Source: an uncultured Eubacteriales bacterium (GTDB taxonomy: Bacteria > Bacillota > Clostridia > Oscillospirales > Ruminococcaceae). Taken from it: a stretch of 64,000 nt of DNA. The notes under the pieces are model-generated. The model ran no database searches. It saw only the letters and a program-made list of their open reading frames with translations, and was not told the DNA's origin. This document shows, in pieces, positions 8,883-17,397 of this stretch. The stretch spans positions 1 to 64,000 of the forward strand of contig OMXI01000003.1 of the NCBI GenBank assembly GCA_900314975.1, given 5' to 3'. Every line of letters starts with the position of its first letter. Within the stretch, counting starts at the first letter, position 1. A program made the position numbers and the translations under genes.

Positions 8883-10136
8883 TTAGGAAGCCTTTTTGAT
8901 GCCCTTAACAAGGCTGTCACGTCTAAGGACCTTACCGTCTACAGACATCACTGCCTTTGTCTTCTTATCCTCTGTATCCCAATCTTCCTTTGACTTGATG
9001 CCAAGATCATACATAGTGTTCTCGTCATAATCGGAGAAATCGAAGATAAAGCAGAAGCAACTGTCAGCTGTAAGTGCCGTTTCAACATATGTGTCCATAT
9101 ATTCATCTGCCAAAACAACGGCTCTGCCGAGAATGAATCTTTCAGGCTTGCCGCTGATGCCTGTGTTTATCTTTGCGATAGGCTGACCATTGTTGTCAGT
9201 CATTCCGTAGATAGTCATAAAGGTCTTCTTGGTCATGCACCATACTGCTGTCGCTTCATACTGCGAGGGTACTTGTGCCTCCATATCACAAAGGAACTTA
9301 TAGGTGATATGACCTGTTGCGAGCTTGGGAATCTCGACCTTCTTATCAGGCTGTGTTGCTTCGTTAGCATTGTAAAGAATGCCTGTAGACTTTGTAGAAC
9401 CGTCATTATCTGAAACGATAGCCGCCTCACGAGCCTTGACCATAGCCTGAGCAACCTGTTTTACGAACATTGTTTCAAATGCTGGGAGTGTTCTGACGGA
9501 TACTTCCTGCGTCATGGAAATTTCACAACGGAGTTTGTACCCTGTGAACGAGATCTTACCGCTCATTTTCTTTTTCTGTGCGTCTGATGATGCGCCCTCT
9601 GCTACCCACGAAGCGACTGGCTTTGCACCGTCAATAGGGATAGCTGTGCCATAGGGATATGTAGTATGCGTAACAAGGGGAAGAATCTGACCGATATCTT
9701 CCATCTTCTCAATAATCTTATTAAGAAGATTATCAGGAATAGCAACGGCTACATCGGTTGTAGTGGTGGTTGCATCTGATCTTTCCTCTGTCAAGTAGTA
9801 AGGCTTAATGCCTCTTGTGACGTAGTTCGCGAATGCGAGTCTTCTCTTGACATTCTCGTCAAGCGGCTGCTCTCCGCCGACTGTTGCAGATCTCTGAACG
9901 CTGTATGCAGCCATAGGGTCAAGAGCACCCTGCGGCGCTGCGCCTCTCTTGGACTGCTCGTCAGCGTCGAGGTTTGCAAGCTGAGCGTCAATGCTTCTCA
10001 ACTCGTTCTCAGCGTCTGTGAGCTGCTTGTCGAGGCTTCTGACCTCGTCAGCGGTCTGAGCTGCGTCTATTTTTGATCTGATAGATGCAATGTTCTCTTT
10101 CGCTCTCTTCTGGAGAGCAAGCAAAAATTCTCTCAT
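8883..10136 (-). CDS. Major capsid protein, HK97 fold
   Basis: About 417 residues. Residues 1-70 form a coiled-coil delta domain (alternating K/E heptads) acting as internal scaffold, to be removed by the protease encoded just upstream. The cut probably falls near residues 75-110. The remainder carries HK97-type features, including the QILPLVTHTTYPYGTAIPID strand region, the E-loop and the KTKAVMSVDGKVLRRDSLVKGI C-terminus. The ATG at 10136 is preferred, ten bases after AAAGG; a TTG six bases upstream is possible. About 415 copies would form a T=7 shell if the phage follows HK97, which is an inference. Confidence 0.93.
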   Translation of the reverse strand: MREFLLALQKRAKENIASIRSKIDAAQTADEVRSLDKQLTDAENELRSIDAQLANLDADEQSKRGAAPQGALDPMAAYSVQRSATVGGEQPLDENVKRRLAFANYVTRGIKPYYLTEERSDATTTTTDVAVAIPDNLLNKIIEKMEDIGQILPLVTHTTYPYGTAIPIDGAKPVASWVAEGASSDAQKKKMSGKISFTGYKLRCEISMTQEVSVRTLPAFETMFVKQVAQAMVKAREAAIVSDNDGSTKSTGILYNANEATQPDKKVEIPKLATGHITYKFLCDMEAQVPSQYEATAVWCMTKKTFMTIYGMTDNNGQPIAKINTGISGKPERFILGRAVVLADEYMDTYVETALTADSCFCFIFDFSDYDENTMYDLGIKSKEDWDTEDKKTKAVMSVDGKVLRRDSLVKGIKKAS

Positions 10137-10138
10137 TT

Positions 10139-10804
10139 TCAAAAATCCTTTCTGTGTAAAACTTTTGTTTTCAGCTTGAGAAGTTCAAGCTGTCTTGCTT
10201 CCTCACTGTCCAGTGAGATTCCTGCACGCTTGCGGGCATTCTCCAATGTCGCCTTTGCGCTCTCCAGCTCCAAGGCAGAGCGTGCAACATCTATCGTAGT
10301 GTCCGAATAAGCCGCCCATGTCACGGCTGACACTTCATAGATCCGTTTTATCTTGGTGATGTGTCGGGTTGGCATATCGGTGTCAAGATCTTCCCACCAT
10401 TCCTCACGGACGGTGAAGCAGAAAGACATGCTATCGACATCTCTCCTGTCAACAGCCGAAAACAGAGCCTTAGATTCGACATTTCGCTCAGTGTCGAGCT
10501 TGATCCAGTCAAGGTCAAGTCCGAGGTCACTTCGAGAAAAATGCATCGTGCTGTTGGCGTTGTTATTTCTGCTTCGGGCATATGGCAGTCTTACCAAATC
10601 ATGATTCAAAATGAATGGAATATCTCGAAGATCAGTCTCATCGAGTGCTCCTCTTTCAATCACTTCGTAGAAAAGACCAGCTATGTTGACTTTCTGACCG
10701 TAGACGACAGGTCTGCCCTTGATGATATTCTCGCCCTGTTCGTTCTGCGCTGTTCTTACCTCGAAGGTCAGTGAACGGCGCTCAAGGTCCTTGTTCTTAA
10801 ACAT
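10139..10804 (-). CDS. Prohead protease (HK97 family, serine)
   Basis: 221 residues. The motif FILNHD near residue 67 supplies the catalytic histidine and DSMSFCF near residue 126 the serine, both in the arrangement of the herpesvirus-like assembly proteases. The sequence MPTRHITKIKRIYEVSAVTWAAY is also typical of the family. It matures the capsid by cutting the delta domain and then itself. The start overlaps the stop of the preceding gene by one base (TGATG) and the gene lies immediately ahead of the capsid gene. Confidence 0.92.
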   Translation of the reverse strand: MFKNKDLERRSLTFEVRTAQNEQGENIIKGRPVVYGQKVNIAGLFYEVIERGALDETDLRDIPFILNHDLVRLPYARSRNNNANSTMHFSRSDLGLDLDWIKLDTERNVESKALFSAVDRRDVDSMSFCFTVREEWWEDLDTDMPTRHITKIKRIYEVSAVTWAAYSDTTIDVARSALELESAKATLENARKRAGISLDSEEARQLELLKLKTKVLHRKDF

Positions 10805-11133
10805 CAGCTTTCACCGCCTTGCTGTTCGGGTTCTTGCGCAGGTTCAGGAATAGCAACGATTACAGAACTATAACCATCTGCTTCATCGTCGGCAGGGTCA
10901 TATGTTCCATTCTCTGTTATTGTTTTCTCGACCAGAACAGGAACTTTTCCGATGTTCTCAGCAACTGTAGCGATGTTTTCGATTGCTTCTGCAGTTGTTG
11001 TCGCTGTCGTTTCGCCTTGATATAAGCCTGCTATCGCATTAAGCGCATCAACATTCGTCTGCGCTGATGCGATAATTGCGGCTTCTCCGCCGAGCTGAAT
11101 GTAAAGGTTTTTAATCGCTTCAAGATTGGTCAT
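10804..11133 (-). CDS. Small phage protein with ITENGTY repeat-type motif
   Basis: 109 residues between portal and protease. The first half is helical and Ala/Thr-rich. The second has KTITENGTYDPADDEADGY, a motif that recurs in many Firmicutes phage structural proteins as a small beta module. ATG follows AAAGGAGAAGGAAA and overlaps the portal stop. No function known. An accessory head or decoration role is possible from position. Confidence 0.65.
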   Translation of the reverse strand: MTNLEAIKNLYIQLGGEAAIIASAQTNVDALNAIAGLYQGETTATTTAEAIENIATVAENIGKVPVLVEKTITENGTYDPADDEADGYSSVIVAIPEPAQEPEQQGGES

Positions 11134-12338
11134 TTTCCTTCTCCTTTCGTGCCTACTTGATACTTTTCGGCATCCTTAACGTTGATATAATTCAGTGACA
11201 TCATTCTGATGCCGTTAAGCTCGGGCAACGGTCTGAATCCGAATACCCGGCGAATCTCGTTCTCGTAGAGATCGCCACGGTCGCCGAGAATACGAGCAGC
11301 TTCGATCTTCTGAGACATCGTCATGAACTCGAGATACTCGGGGATAAAGATGACCTTATTGCCATAGCCGTTTGCTGCTTTCGAGCTGAAAAGACCTCGC
11401 GTAAAAGCCTGTCCGAGTCCGATAACGATATGCTCAAGCGTGGACTGATAGAAGCTTTCGTACTGTTCTCTCGTGAAATCAGAGCTTAGGATTGCCGTGT
11501 TCATTCCAAAGTTCCGCAGGATTTTATCATCGATGAACTTGACGGTATCAGCATCAGCGATCTTGATGTTCTTCGGAAACGGTTTGAAATCACTGTCAAT
11601 GCCAAGCTCAAGAAAACCCATTTCCGACCGCTTCAGCTTTTCCTCGAACAGCTTTACTTGTTTCGCGCCGACATCCGCATCAACCAGCGTCCTATACTTC
11701 ACTACGCCATTGACAGCGTAGGAAGATATAAGACCCTTTGAAATGCTTTGGAGCATCGTGTTGTTGAGCTTCAGCGTTTCAAGCAACGCTCTCTGATCGG
11801 GATTACCCGTCTGATCGCCGCCCATAAAGTCATTGACCGAGAACTGATATTTGTAGTGAATGATGCTGTTGTAGGGAACTGTGACCTTATAGCCAGACAA
11901 GAACTGCAATTCAACGTAGATATCGTTCTTTGCGTCTCTCAGAAACGTAACATCTGACGGCGACAAGGGATAGAGACCGGTGAGCCTGCCCTGATCGTCC
12001 CTTGTGGGATAGACCCACGCATTATATGTCAGAAATATCGACCAGCCAATCTTGCTGATAAGATCCGATGTGGTCATCATCTCGTTCGGGTGATCGAGTA
12101 CCGCCTGAATAGTACTGTTTTCGGGTGTGGAAGCGTCAAAATCGTTGAAATTCCTGACGTGTGCAGGCTGGAGCTTTGTCAGCTCGCTGACGATCTTATG
12201 AACCGCCTGCCTGACCACATCCGAGGCGTAGATGTCGCTTCCGAAGCTCGTAAAGATCGGCAGACTGCCGTTGAGCATCTTGGCGTAGGTCATCTGTGTC
12301 TTTTTATTTTTTATCCAATCGAAAAATCCCGTTTTCAT
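11130..12338 (-). CDS. Portal protein (HK97 family)
   Basis: About 402 residues. Features of the family are the early SDIYASDVVRQAVHKIVSEL segment, the clip/stem region around residues 230-290, FGMNTAILSSDFTREQYESFY, and the C-terminal ENEIRRVFGFRPLPELNG. Twelve copies form the DNA channel and docking site for terminase. It overlaps the terminase stop by one base (TGATG). A GTG three bases upstream is an alternative start, and AGGTG lies directly against the ATG, so initiation may depend on coupling to terminase. Confidence 0.93.
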   Translation of the reverse strand: MKTGFFDWIKNKKTQMTYAKMLNGSLPIFTSFGSDIYASDVVRQAVHKIVSELTKLQPAHVRNFNDFDASTPENSTIQAVLDHPNEMMTTSDLISKIGWSIFLTYNAWVYPTRDDQGRLTGLYPLSPSDVTFLRDAKNDIYVELQFLSGYKVTVPYNSIIHYKYQFSVNDFMGGDQTGNPDQRALLETLKLNNTMLQSISKGLISSYAVNGVVKYRTLVDADVGAKQVKLFEEKLKRSEMGFLELGIDSDFKPFPKNIKIADADTVKFIDDKILRNFGMNTAILSSDFTREQYESFYQSTLEHIVIGLGQAFTRGLFSSKAANGYGNKVIFIPEYLEFMTMSQKIEAARILGDRGDLYENEIRRVFGFRPLPELNGIRMMSLNYINVKDAEKYQVGTKGEGK

Positions 12339-14026
12339 CACCTCAATCGGTTCGTAAAGTCTTCCTTGTAGCGGCGATATACTTCTTCCACCATTACGGC
12401 GGACACCGCTCCGTCTATTTTCTTGCCTGGCATATTCGGAATCTTGACCAGCTGGCAGGCTTCACCGTGACGGTCAAACTCCAGCGCGGCATTTCCAAAG
12501 CACCAAGCGTCCATATCGTTATTGTTGTAGTTTATAACCTGATTTTGCAGATCACTTTCAAGCAGCAGGGTAGGGTTGTTCAGGACCGCTTTGCTCTGAA
12601 CAATAAGCTCGGTCTTAAAGCCGTACTTTTCCATTCGCTGATTGAACGCCGAAGCGTAGCGCTGATCGTAGCCTGTGACAAGAGGAAAGATTTTGTACAG
12701 CTGATAGAGCTGATAGTACCAGTCTGCGACTATTGCAGGGTCCACCTCGTTTCCGGGAACGATAGTCAGCAAGCCTTTTCTTGCCCATTCCTCATACTTC
12801 GCACCCTCATTGGTGTCAGGGGACTTTCTCAGCTTGTTCTCGCAGATCCAATAATGCGAATGCAGGTACTTTGTGCGCTCGTCTTTCTTCATGAACAGCG
12901 CTTTGCTGCTTACGAGGTCTGTCGTCAGCGCCATATCAGCAGCACCAAGGCAGACAGAGCCTTCAAAGTCGTGAATGTCAAAGGTCGCAGGATTCTCATA
13001 ATCTTCTTTGTTCATCCACGTCGATGCTGCGTTCTGCTTGATGTTGAAATCCTTGCAAAGCACCATTACTCGCTTGATTTTGGAGGTCTTCGCCTCTTCA
13101 AGCTCATCACGAAGATACTGCCATTTCTTGATAGCACCGAGTGACGGGTTCGACTTAAACCAGCTCGTTTCATCTTGAAAGACTTCTTCTTCGCTGTCCT
13201 GCGTGTAAAGCCAAGGGAGCTTTCTTAACGCTGACGGTCTGTCATCTTCGCCGTTGATTATCTTTCGATACTCGTCTGTCAGTTCATCAAGAGCACCGTC
13301 GTTCACGGTTCCCTCTGTCGTTATCATTATCAGCTTCGGGTTGTCCTTCAATGACTGAGACTGCTTGATTGACATAATGACGATCATCTTCAGCATCTCA
13401 TGTATCTCGTCTATTATTGCAAAATCTATGTTTCGACCTTCCTTGTTCCTTGTGCGGTCGGAGATCTTGAACATCTTTGAGTTCGTGATCTTGTTCCACA
13501 GGTACCCAACTTTGCGCTGAGTGTCTTTGTTCTTTGGGTCTATCATAGAGCGCATTGTGTCACAGGCGCTGTAGAGGATATTCGCCTGTGAATCGTCATT
13601 CGATGATAGGACGATGTCAGCACCCTCGTTACCGACAATGAACTCGGTATCTGCAAGCCCGCTGCACGTTTCGCTCTTAGCATTTTTTCGAGCGATCATC
13701 AACAGCGTTTCGTTGAACCGATCGACGTTACGCTTGCATCCAGATGTATCGACAAAGAATTCATCACGCATCTTGAAGGAATAAAGGACCTCAATAAATG
13801 CTTTCTGCCAAGCAAGCAGAATCATAGGCTTACCGTAGAAGGGTGACTTTGTGAGCCTGATGCAATTCTGCATAAAATCAATGCGCCTGTCAGCGTCACG
13901 GGTATCATAGATAAACTGGCGATCGTTCAGATCGTCCATAAGCCTGTCAAGCTCTCTGTGCATTTCCTGACCGACAATGATATTTCCCTTGTGGATCTCA
14001 TTGTGGTAGAATTCAAGATGCGTCAT
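12338..14026 (-). CDS. Terminase large subunit
   Basis: 562 residues. The variant Walker A is ARKNAKSE (112-119), and Walker B is DFAIIDEIHE (201-210) with the catalytic glutamate. The nuclease domain follows, with the metal-binding aspartate in CLGAADMALTTDL (about 358-370) and a later VTGYDQRYASAF segment. This is the HK97/P27-type packaging motor that cuts concatemers and pumps DNA through the portal. ATG follows AAGGAGCAGT and overlaps the preceding small gene by 14 bases. Confidence 0.95.
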   Translation of the reverse strand: MTHLEFYHNEIHKGNIIVGQEMHRELDRLMDDLNDRQFIYDTRDADRRIDFMQNCIRLTKSPFYGKPMILLAWQKAFIEVLYSFKMRDEFFVDTSGCKRNVDRFNETLLMIARKNAKSETCSGLADTEFIVGNEGADIVLSSNDDSQANILYSACDTMRSMIDPKNKDTQRKVGYLWNKITNSKMFKISDRTRNKEGRNIDFAIIDEIHEMLKMIVIMSIKQSQSLKDNPKLIMITTEGTVNDGALDELTDEYRKIINGEDDRPSALRKLPWLYTQDSEEEVFQDETSWFKSNPSLGAIKKWQYLRDELEEAKTSKIKRVMVLCKDFNIKQNAASTWMNKEDYENPATFDIHDFEGSVCLGAADMALTTDLVSSKALFMKKDERTKYLHSHYWICENKLRKSPDTNEGAKYEEWARKGLLTIVPGNEVDPAIVADWYYQLYQLYKIFPLVTGYDQRYASAFNQRMEKYGFKTELIVQSKAVLNNPTLLLESDLQNQVINYNNNDMDAWCFGNAALEFDRHGEACQLVKIPNMPGKKIDGAVSAVMVEEVYRRYKEDFTNRLR

Positions 14027-14345
14027 ACTGCTCCTTCATCTTGTTCAAATAGATGCGCAGCGGACTCTCTTCACCGTCAGATGTGTTTGCAGTCAACTTC
14101 AAAAGCACTTTCAGCGCCGCATTATACTGCTGCATTAGCGTGATATACTGTCTGCTTGCTGGCGTGGAAGCCTGCTGTGCAGGATTTTTCTTGTTCACCC
14201 GGATAAACGGGAGCTTTTCGAGCTTTTTCAGGTTTTCTTCGAGAAAGACGATCCTGTCGATGAGTTCCGACACTGTTTTTCTCACGGGAACGTCAAGTTC
14301 TTCCATGACCTGCAATAGCTCTGCTTTTCTATCGGTTGCTGTCAA
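14013..14345 (-). CDS. Small gene upstream of large terminase (possible second small-terminase-like protein)
   Basis: 110 residues, likely TTG start at 14345 with only a weak AAGG upstream. It has a helical N-terminus (ELLQVMEELDVPVRKTVSELIDRIVFLEENLKKL, coiled coil) and a C-terminal ESPLRIYLNKMKEQYDAS. The terminal part recalls P27-type small terminase ends. Since a better HTH-bearing candidate lies at 15149-15607, this may be an accessory packaging protein. The call is by position only. Confidence 0.55.
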   Translation of the reverse strand: MTATDRKAELLQVMEELDVPVRKTVSELIDRIVFLEENLKKLEKLPFIRVNKKNPAQQASTPASRQYITLMQQYNAALKVLLKLTANTSDGEESPLRIYLNKMKEQYDAS

Positions 14346-14429
14346 CAGGATCGCCTACCTTTCTGATTTTTCGGCTCAAAGTTTTTCAAAAACTTGAAAA
14401 ATCCTCTTCGCACAAAATTGTGTCCCCGA

Positions 14430-15152
14430 CTACAATCCCCAAAGGGCTTGAACGTTCTGCGACCCCGGGGGGTCATATCGTTCAAACCAGTCAAGAACAT
14501 AGCCCTTCCACTCGCTCGGCTTGTCTTTCGCACGTTCAAGGCATATTTCTTTCGGCGTGTCGATGAAAATAGATGTAGCCGAAAGTCTCGTTTCGAGTCT
14601 TTCGCGTTCGGCTTTCAGCGGATAACCGCCAATGATATAGGCGTTCTGCCATCGCCCGTACCGAGTTTTTATATTATCAAACAACACATCACGCAAGGCG
14701 AAAGCATTGTTCTTAATAGCATTAGGCTTCTCAAAAGCGCCGCAGCTCTCGCAGCGGATCGCAGCATAAAGCCTGTCGATATCTACTATCAGATCATCAG
14801 GGTCAGAGTTCTCTTTGACCCACGTATTTTTGCCTGCACACGGTGGACCGTAGACGATGTAAACCTTTTGCGGTACCTTCTGCCCTTGGAAGCCGAAACG
14901 ATGATGTTTCTCGTTGTGACAGCGAAAGTGTATAAGCTCAATGTTGTTTTCGTTCAATGCGATGTTCGCATTGTCAACGTTCGCCTCAGTCAGCTCAACG
15001 ATGTGATGAGCTATGAGGTCATAGCTTTTCAGTATGGGCTTTCCGCAGTGCTCGCAGTAAATATAACCGTCAGGATTGCATCTGTGCTTAATGACGATAA
15101 GACGAAACGTCTCCCATTCATCTGATTTATAAAACGCTTCAACTCTTGTCAC
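14430..15152 (-). CDS. HNH endonuclease fused to a P-loop polynucleotide-kinase-like domain
   Basis: 240 residues in two domains. Residues 1-85 are an HNH nuclease: zinc knuckle CEHC (33-36), AHH (48-50), the asparagine of NENN (68-71) and a second zinc pair CHNEKH (78-83). Residues 96-240 form a P-loop kinase with Walker A GPPCAGKNT (102-110), an aspartate pair in IVDID (122-126) and a C-terminal lid-like RAKDKPSEWKGYV. HNH proteins beside terminase are needed for cos cleavage in several HK97-type phages. The kinase may process 5' ends, which is inference. GTG start overlaps the small terminase stop (GTGA). Confidence 0.82.
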   Translation of the reverse strand: MTRVEAFYKSDEWETFRLIVIKHRCNPDGYIYCEHCGKPILKSYDLIAHHIVELTEANVDNANIALNENNIELIHFRCHNEKHHRFGFQGQKVPQKVYIVYGPPCAGKNTWVKENSDPDDLIVDIDRLYAAIRCESCGAFEKPNAIKNNAFALRDVLFDNIKTRYGRWQNAYIIGGYPLKAERERLETRLSATSIFIDTPKEICLERAKDKPSEWKGYVLDWFERYDPPGSQNVQALWGL

Positions 15153-15607
15153 CAGTCCTCAGCCTCGGCTTTCTTTCGCTTGATCTCGTTTTCCTCTTTC
15201 TTGATATCAAGCATCTGCGGATCGTTTGCCCAGTTTTCCTTATCATAATTCTTCAGGCAAAGGTTCAGAGCTGCGACATCGGGAAGTGCTGTCTTGGTGT
15301 AGGTCTCGGTCACTTTTTGCTCTTTGCCATCTACGATCTTTGTGACGGTTTTAGATTCTTCATACTGATAGCCCATAGCTCGTTCGACAAGTTTTCCCCG
15401 AAGGTCTGATATGAGTTTCTGTCGAGCTTCTTTACATAACTCCGATAATTCGGGATATTGCTTTTTCCAGCGATAGAACGTGTCTGCGCTGATGCCGAGC
15501 CATTTGTAGACTTGCTTTTCAGTTGCACCTTGCTCGAACATACTTTTGATATTTTTTTTATTAAGAAGTATCTTCTGCTCATAGCGACTCTTGCGTCCTC
15601 GCTTCAA
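15149..15607 (-). CDS. Terminase small subunit with HTH (phage packaging)
   Basis: About 152 residues. The N-terminal helix-turn-helix lies in ATEKQVYKWLGISADTFYRWKKQYPE (about residues 25-52), matching the DNA-recognition domain of HTH-type small terminases. The middle has ERAMGYQYEESK, common in this family, and the end is a charged helix. The TTG at 15607 is favoured because GGAGG stands about seven bases ahead; the GTG at 15616 lies inside the ribosome site. It should recognise the cos/pac site and recruit the large subunit. Confidence 0.78.
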   Translation of the reverse strand: MKRGRKSRYEQKILLNKKNIKSMFEQGATEKQVYKWLGISADTFYRWKKQYPELSELCKEARQKLISDLRGKLVERAMGYQYEESKTVTKIVDGKEQKVTETYTKTALPDVAALNLCLKNYDKENWANDPQMLDIKKEENEIKRKKAEAEDW

Positions 15608-15631
15608 ACGGCTCACCTCCCAAAAAGAAAA

Positions 15632-15658
15632 AGGCGGCTCGCTCGAAGAGCAGAACCG
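15632..15658 (-). terminator. Hairpin ahead of the packaging operon (possible terminator/antitermination point)
   Basis: On the minus strand an imperfect stem (CGGTTCTGCTC / GAGCGAGCCG) closes on a short TTC loop and is followed by CCTTTTTC. It lies in the 126-bp gap between the late regulator and the first packaging gene, where a late-operon control point is expected. Confidence 0.4.
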
Positions 15659-15733
15659 ACCTGAATTTGAATTTTCTGAACTTTCGTTTCTGTCCTTGTA
15701 TAAAATATAACAGAAAAAAAGTGCTATAGCGTG

Positions 15734-16021
15734 CTATCTTTGCGCATTTATAACAAGACTGTGAATGTGCTTAACTCTACTCTCCGAATAATGCAGCTTC
15801 CGAGCGACCTTATTCCACGGGCAAAGCCTGATATCACGGTCATTCAGCATCGACAAATATCTCTCTTCAAAAACCCTCACTGCGAGAGGATCGTCAAGGT
15901 TATGTATCCAGTTCGATATTTCGTTCATTTCTTTTTCAAGCTTTTCCCTCCTCTTGTCGTCATTGCAGGTTTCGAGCGATGATGCAAGATAGCGGTAGCT
16001 TTTAAGTCGCTTGGTTGTCAC
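15734..16021 (-). CDS. Sigma-70 region 4-like phage late regulator (ArpU/RinA-like)
   Basis: 95 residues, GTG start behind GGAGGGTAAAAA. An N-terminal helical hairpin is followed by a C-terminal HTH (PWNKVARKLHYSESRVKHIHSL), the pattern of the small sigma-like activators that control packaging and structural genes of Gram-positive phages. It is the last gene before the late operon, followed by 126 bp that hold a hairpin. No catalytic motif. The role as a late activator is inferred from position and HTH. Confidence 0.72.
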   Translation of the reverse strand: MTTKRLKSYRYLASSLETCNDDKRREKLEKEMNEISNWIHNLDDPLAVRVFEERYLSMLNDRDIRLCPWNKVARKLHYSESRVKHIHSLVINAQR

Positions 16022-16054
16022 TTTTTACCCTCCTTTAGGCATACTCAAAACACC

Positions 16055-16888
16055 TCACTGATTTGAGGCTGATGAGTATATATCCGGTTTGAAATCTTTT
16101 CTATACAAGAACACTTGCAGGTAGTACGCACCGGTCTCGTCGTTCCAGAACGGTTTACACTCCGAGCAGAAGTATTCGGGATATCGTTTTTCAAAAATGC
16201 GCAGGTCCTCGGAGTTCTGCGCATAGTAGCTCACGTCTCGCTTTGTGAGCTTATAGTCATAGTTCTTAGGCGCGGGCTTAACGCAGTTGTGCGACGACAC
16301 CCAGCGCTTTGTCTTGGGCTTGAGATCAGGAACAAGCATAGGCTCGTCATACTCGTCAATTATTTTCGTCTGCTGCTGTGCAAAGTAACGAGCTATACCT
16401 GTGACACCCTGTTCATCGAACATCAAGGGAGCGACCTTGTCTACGTAACCCTTGCCCCATATCTTTGCAAGCTGCTGGATTGACAGACCGCCGCTCATAA
16501 TGACGTGAAAGTGAATGCGGTTTCCTGTGCTTCCCTGCCCGAATGCATATATGTACTTCAGCTCGACGGTAATGCCTGCACGTTGTCTTGCTCTTTTGAC
16601 CCTGCGAAAAAAATTCACGATGTCGCGCTTTGACTGCTCTATGCTGTCGTGATAGTCCATCGGAGAATATGTCAGCTCGAGCTTGATATCGTTGCTCGTA
16701 AAATTCGCGGCAATGAGTCTTGCAAGTGCTCGTTCGGCATTCACCTGGTTCAGGCGTTCCTGCACCTTGCGAGTTGGTCTATGCTTCGGCTTCCTATGGC
16801 TTGACCTTTGCCGTGGGAAGACAGGGAACATTTTCACTTCTCTGTAATTTCCATAATCATAGATCTGTTCCCTATACCTCATTGCCAT
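16055..16888 (-). CDS. HUH-type rolling-circle replication initiator (Rep)
   Basis: 277 residues. The HUH motif is RIHFHVIM, with the metal-binding histidines at 126 and 128. A likely catalytic tyrosine is Y168 in GIARYFAQQ, with glutamines/lysine downstream as in the REP ORF2/G2P-type families. An upstream strand ELKYIYAFGQG is motif 1-like. Such enzymes nick one strand at an origin and stay covalently bound. It is the only replication protein I recognise in this prophage. A perfect hairpin 60 bases upstream (16950-16969) is a candidate nick region. The C-terminus is rich in aromatic residues and may bind DNA or a host helicase. Confidence 0.85.
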   Translation of the reverse strand: MAMRYREQIYDYGNYREVKMFPVFPRQRSSHRKPKHRPTRKVQERLNQVNAERALARLIAANFTSNDIKLELTYSPMDYHDSIEQSKRDIVNFFRRVKRARQRAGITVELKYIYAFGQGSTGNRIHFHVIMSGGLSIQQLAKIWGKGYVDKVAPLMFDEQGVTGIARYFAQQQTKIIDEYDEPMLVPDLKPKTKRWVSSHNCVKPAPKNYDYKLTKRDVSYYAQNSEDLRIFEKRYPEYFCSECKPFWNDETGAYYLQVFLYRKDFKPDIYSSASNQ

Positions 16889-16949
16889 GTTTTTTCACTT
16901 CTTTCTTTTTCACTTGGTCTAATTCTTAATACCCATTACAAGCCCTTGA

Positions 16950-16969
16950 CCCTCGGCTTATGCCGAGGG
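16950..16969. other. Perfect 8-bp stem-loop upstream of rep (candidate origin)
   Basis: CCCTCGGC, loop TTAT, GCCGAGGG. It is followed on the plus strand by AGTTTTTG, yet no plus-strand gene ends here, and it has no U-tract on the transcribed strand. Its place between the upstream gene and the HUH Rep makes a double-strand origin hairpin plausible. A plus-strand terminator is the alternative. Confidence 0.45.
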
Positions 16970-16997
16970 AGTTTTTGAGGATACTATTATAAAGGGG

Positions 16998-17396
16998 TTA
17001 CTCCAATTTTGTATTTGCAAGTTCCAATATATATTTGATGTCAGCGTAGACTACAGTTTTCTGCTTACCCATCAGCAGCTTGGCAGATACTCTTAACTTG
17101 CCCGTCTTAATATCGCGGCTTATCTCTACCGCGTCAAGTGTGGCCTTGTAAGCCTTGTCTTTGTGCGGAGATTTCCACGTTACAGAGCTGTTAAGCCCGC
17201 TGCGGATTGTTGCAGTTAACTGCAAAATGCCGTGCAGTTCTTCGGGTTCAAGTCCGAGCGACTCGTAGTGATAGAGCTTTTCAAGAGCTTTGCGAAAGCG
17301 GACTCCGAGATCTTTCTTTGCTTCGACTTGGCTTTCGTAGCTGTCAGCCATTATGAGCGCTGCGCCTTTCGCTGTCATTCGAGTGATTTTGTTCAT
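16998..17396 (-). CDS. Hypothetical phage early protein
   Basis: 132 residues, ATG behind AAGGAGCTGAATGAC. The N-terminal part is helical (MTAKGAALIMADSYESQVEAKKDLGVRFRKALEKLYHYESLGLEPEEL), which is a pattern seen in many small Firmicutes phage early proteins. The C-terminus is beta-rich. No catalytic motif seen and no function known. Confidence 0.65.
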   Translation of the reverse strand: MNKITRMTAKGAALIMADSYESQVEAKKDLGVRFRKALEKLYHYESLGLEPEELHGILQLTATIRSGLNSSVTWKSPHKDKAYKATLDAVEISRDIKTGKLRVSAKLLMGKQKTVVYADIKYILELANTKLE

Positions 17397-17397
17397 G

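Noticed and set aside
12338..12341. Alternative portal start at GTG 12341
   Set aside because: The ATG at 12338 forms the common TGATG coupling; both lie against AGGTG, so the ATG was preferred though not proven.
12296..13144. 282-codon plus-strand frame opposite the large terminase
   Set aside because: No ribosome site, hydrophobic nonsense composition, and it lies on the antisense of well-supported portal/terminase genes.
14379..14401. Overlapping inverted repeats AAGTTTTT-C-AAAAACTT and TTTTTCAA-AAAC-TTGAAAAA
   Set aside because: A/T-rich self-complementarity expected by chance; no U-tract consistent with termination, though it lies in the gap between the HNH and the 110-residue gene.
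14394..15125. 243-codon plus-strand frame opposite the HNH-kinase gene
   Set aside because: Antisense shadow; the minus strand has intact HNH and Walker motifs.
16950..16969. Hairpin taken as a CRISPR repeat or tRNA remnant
   Set aside because: Occurs once only, with no spaced copies and no cloverleaf.
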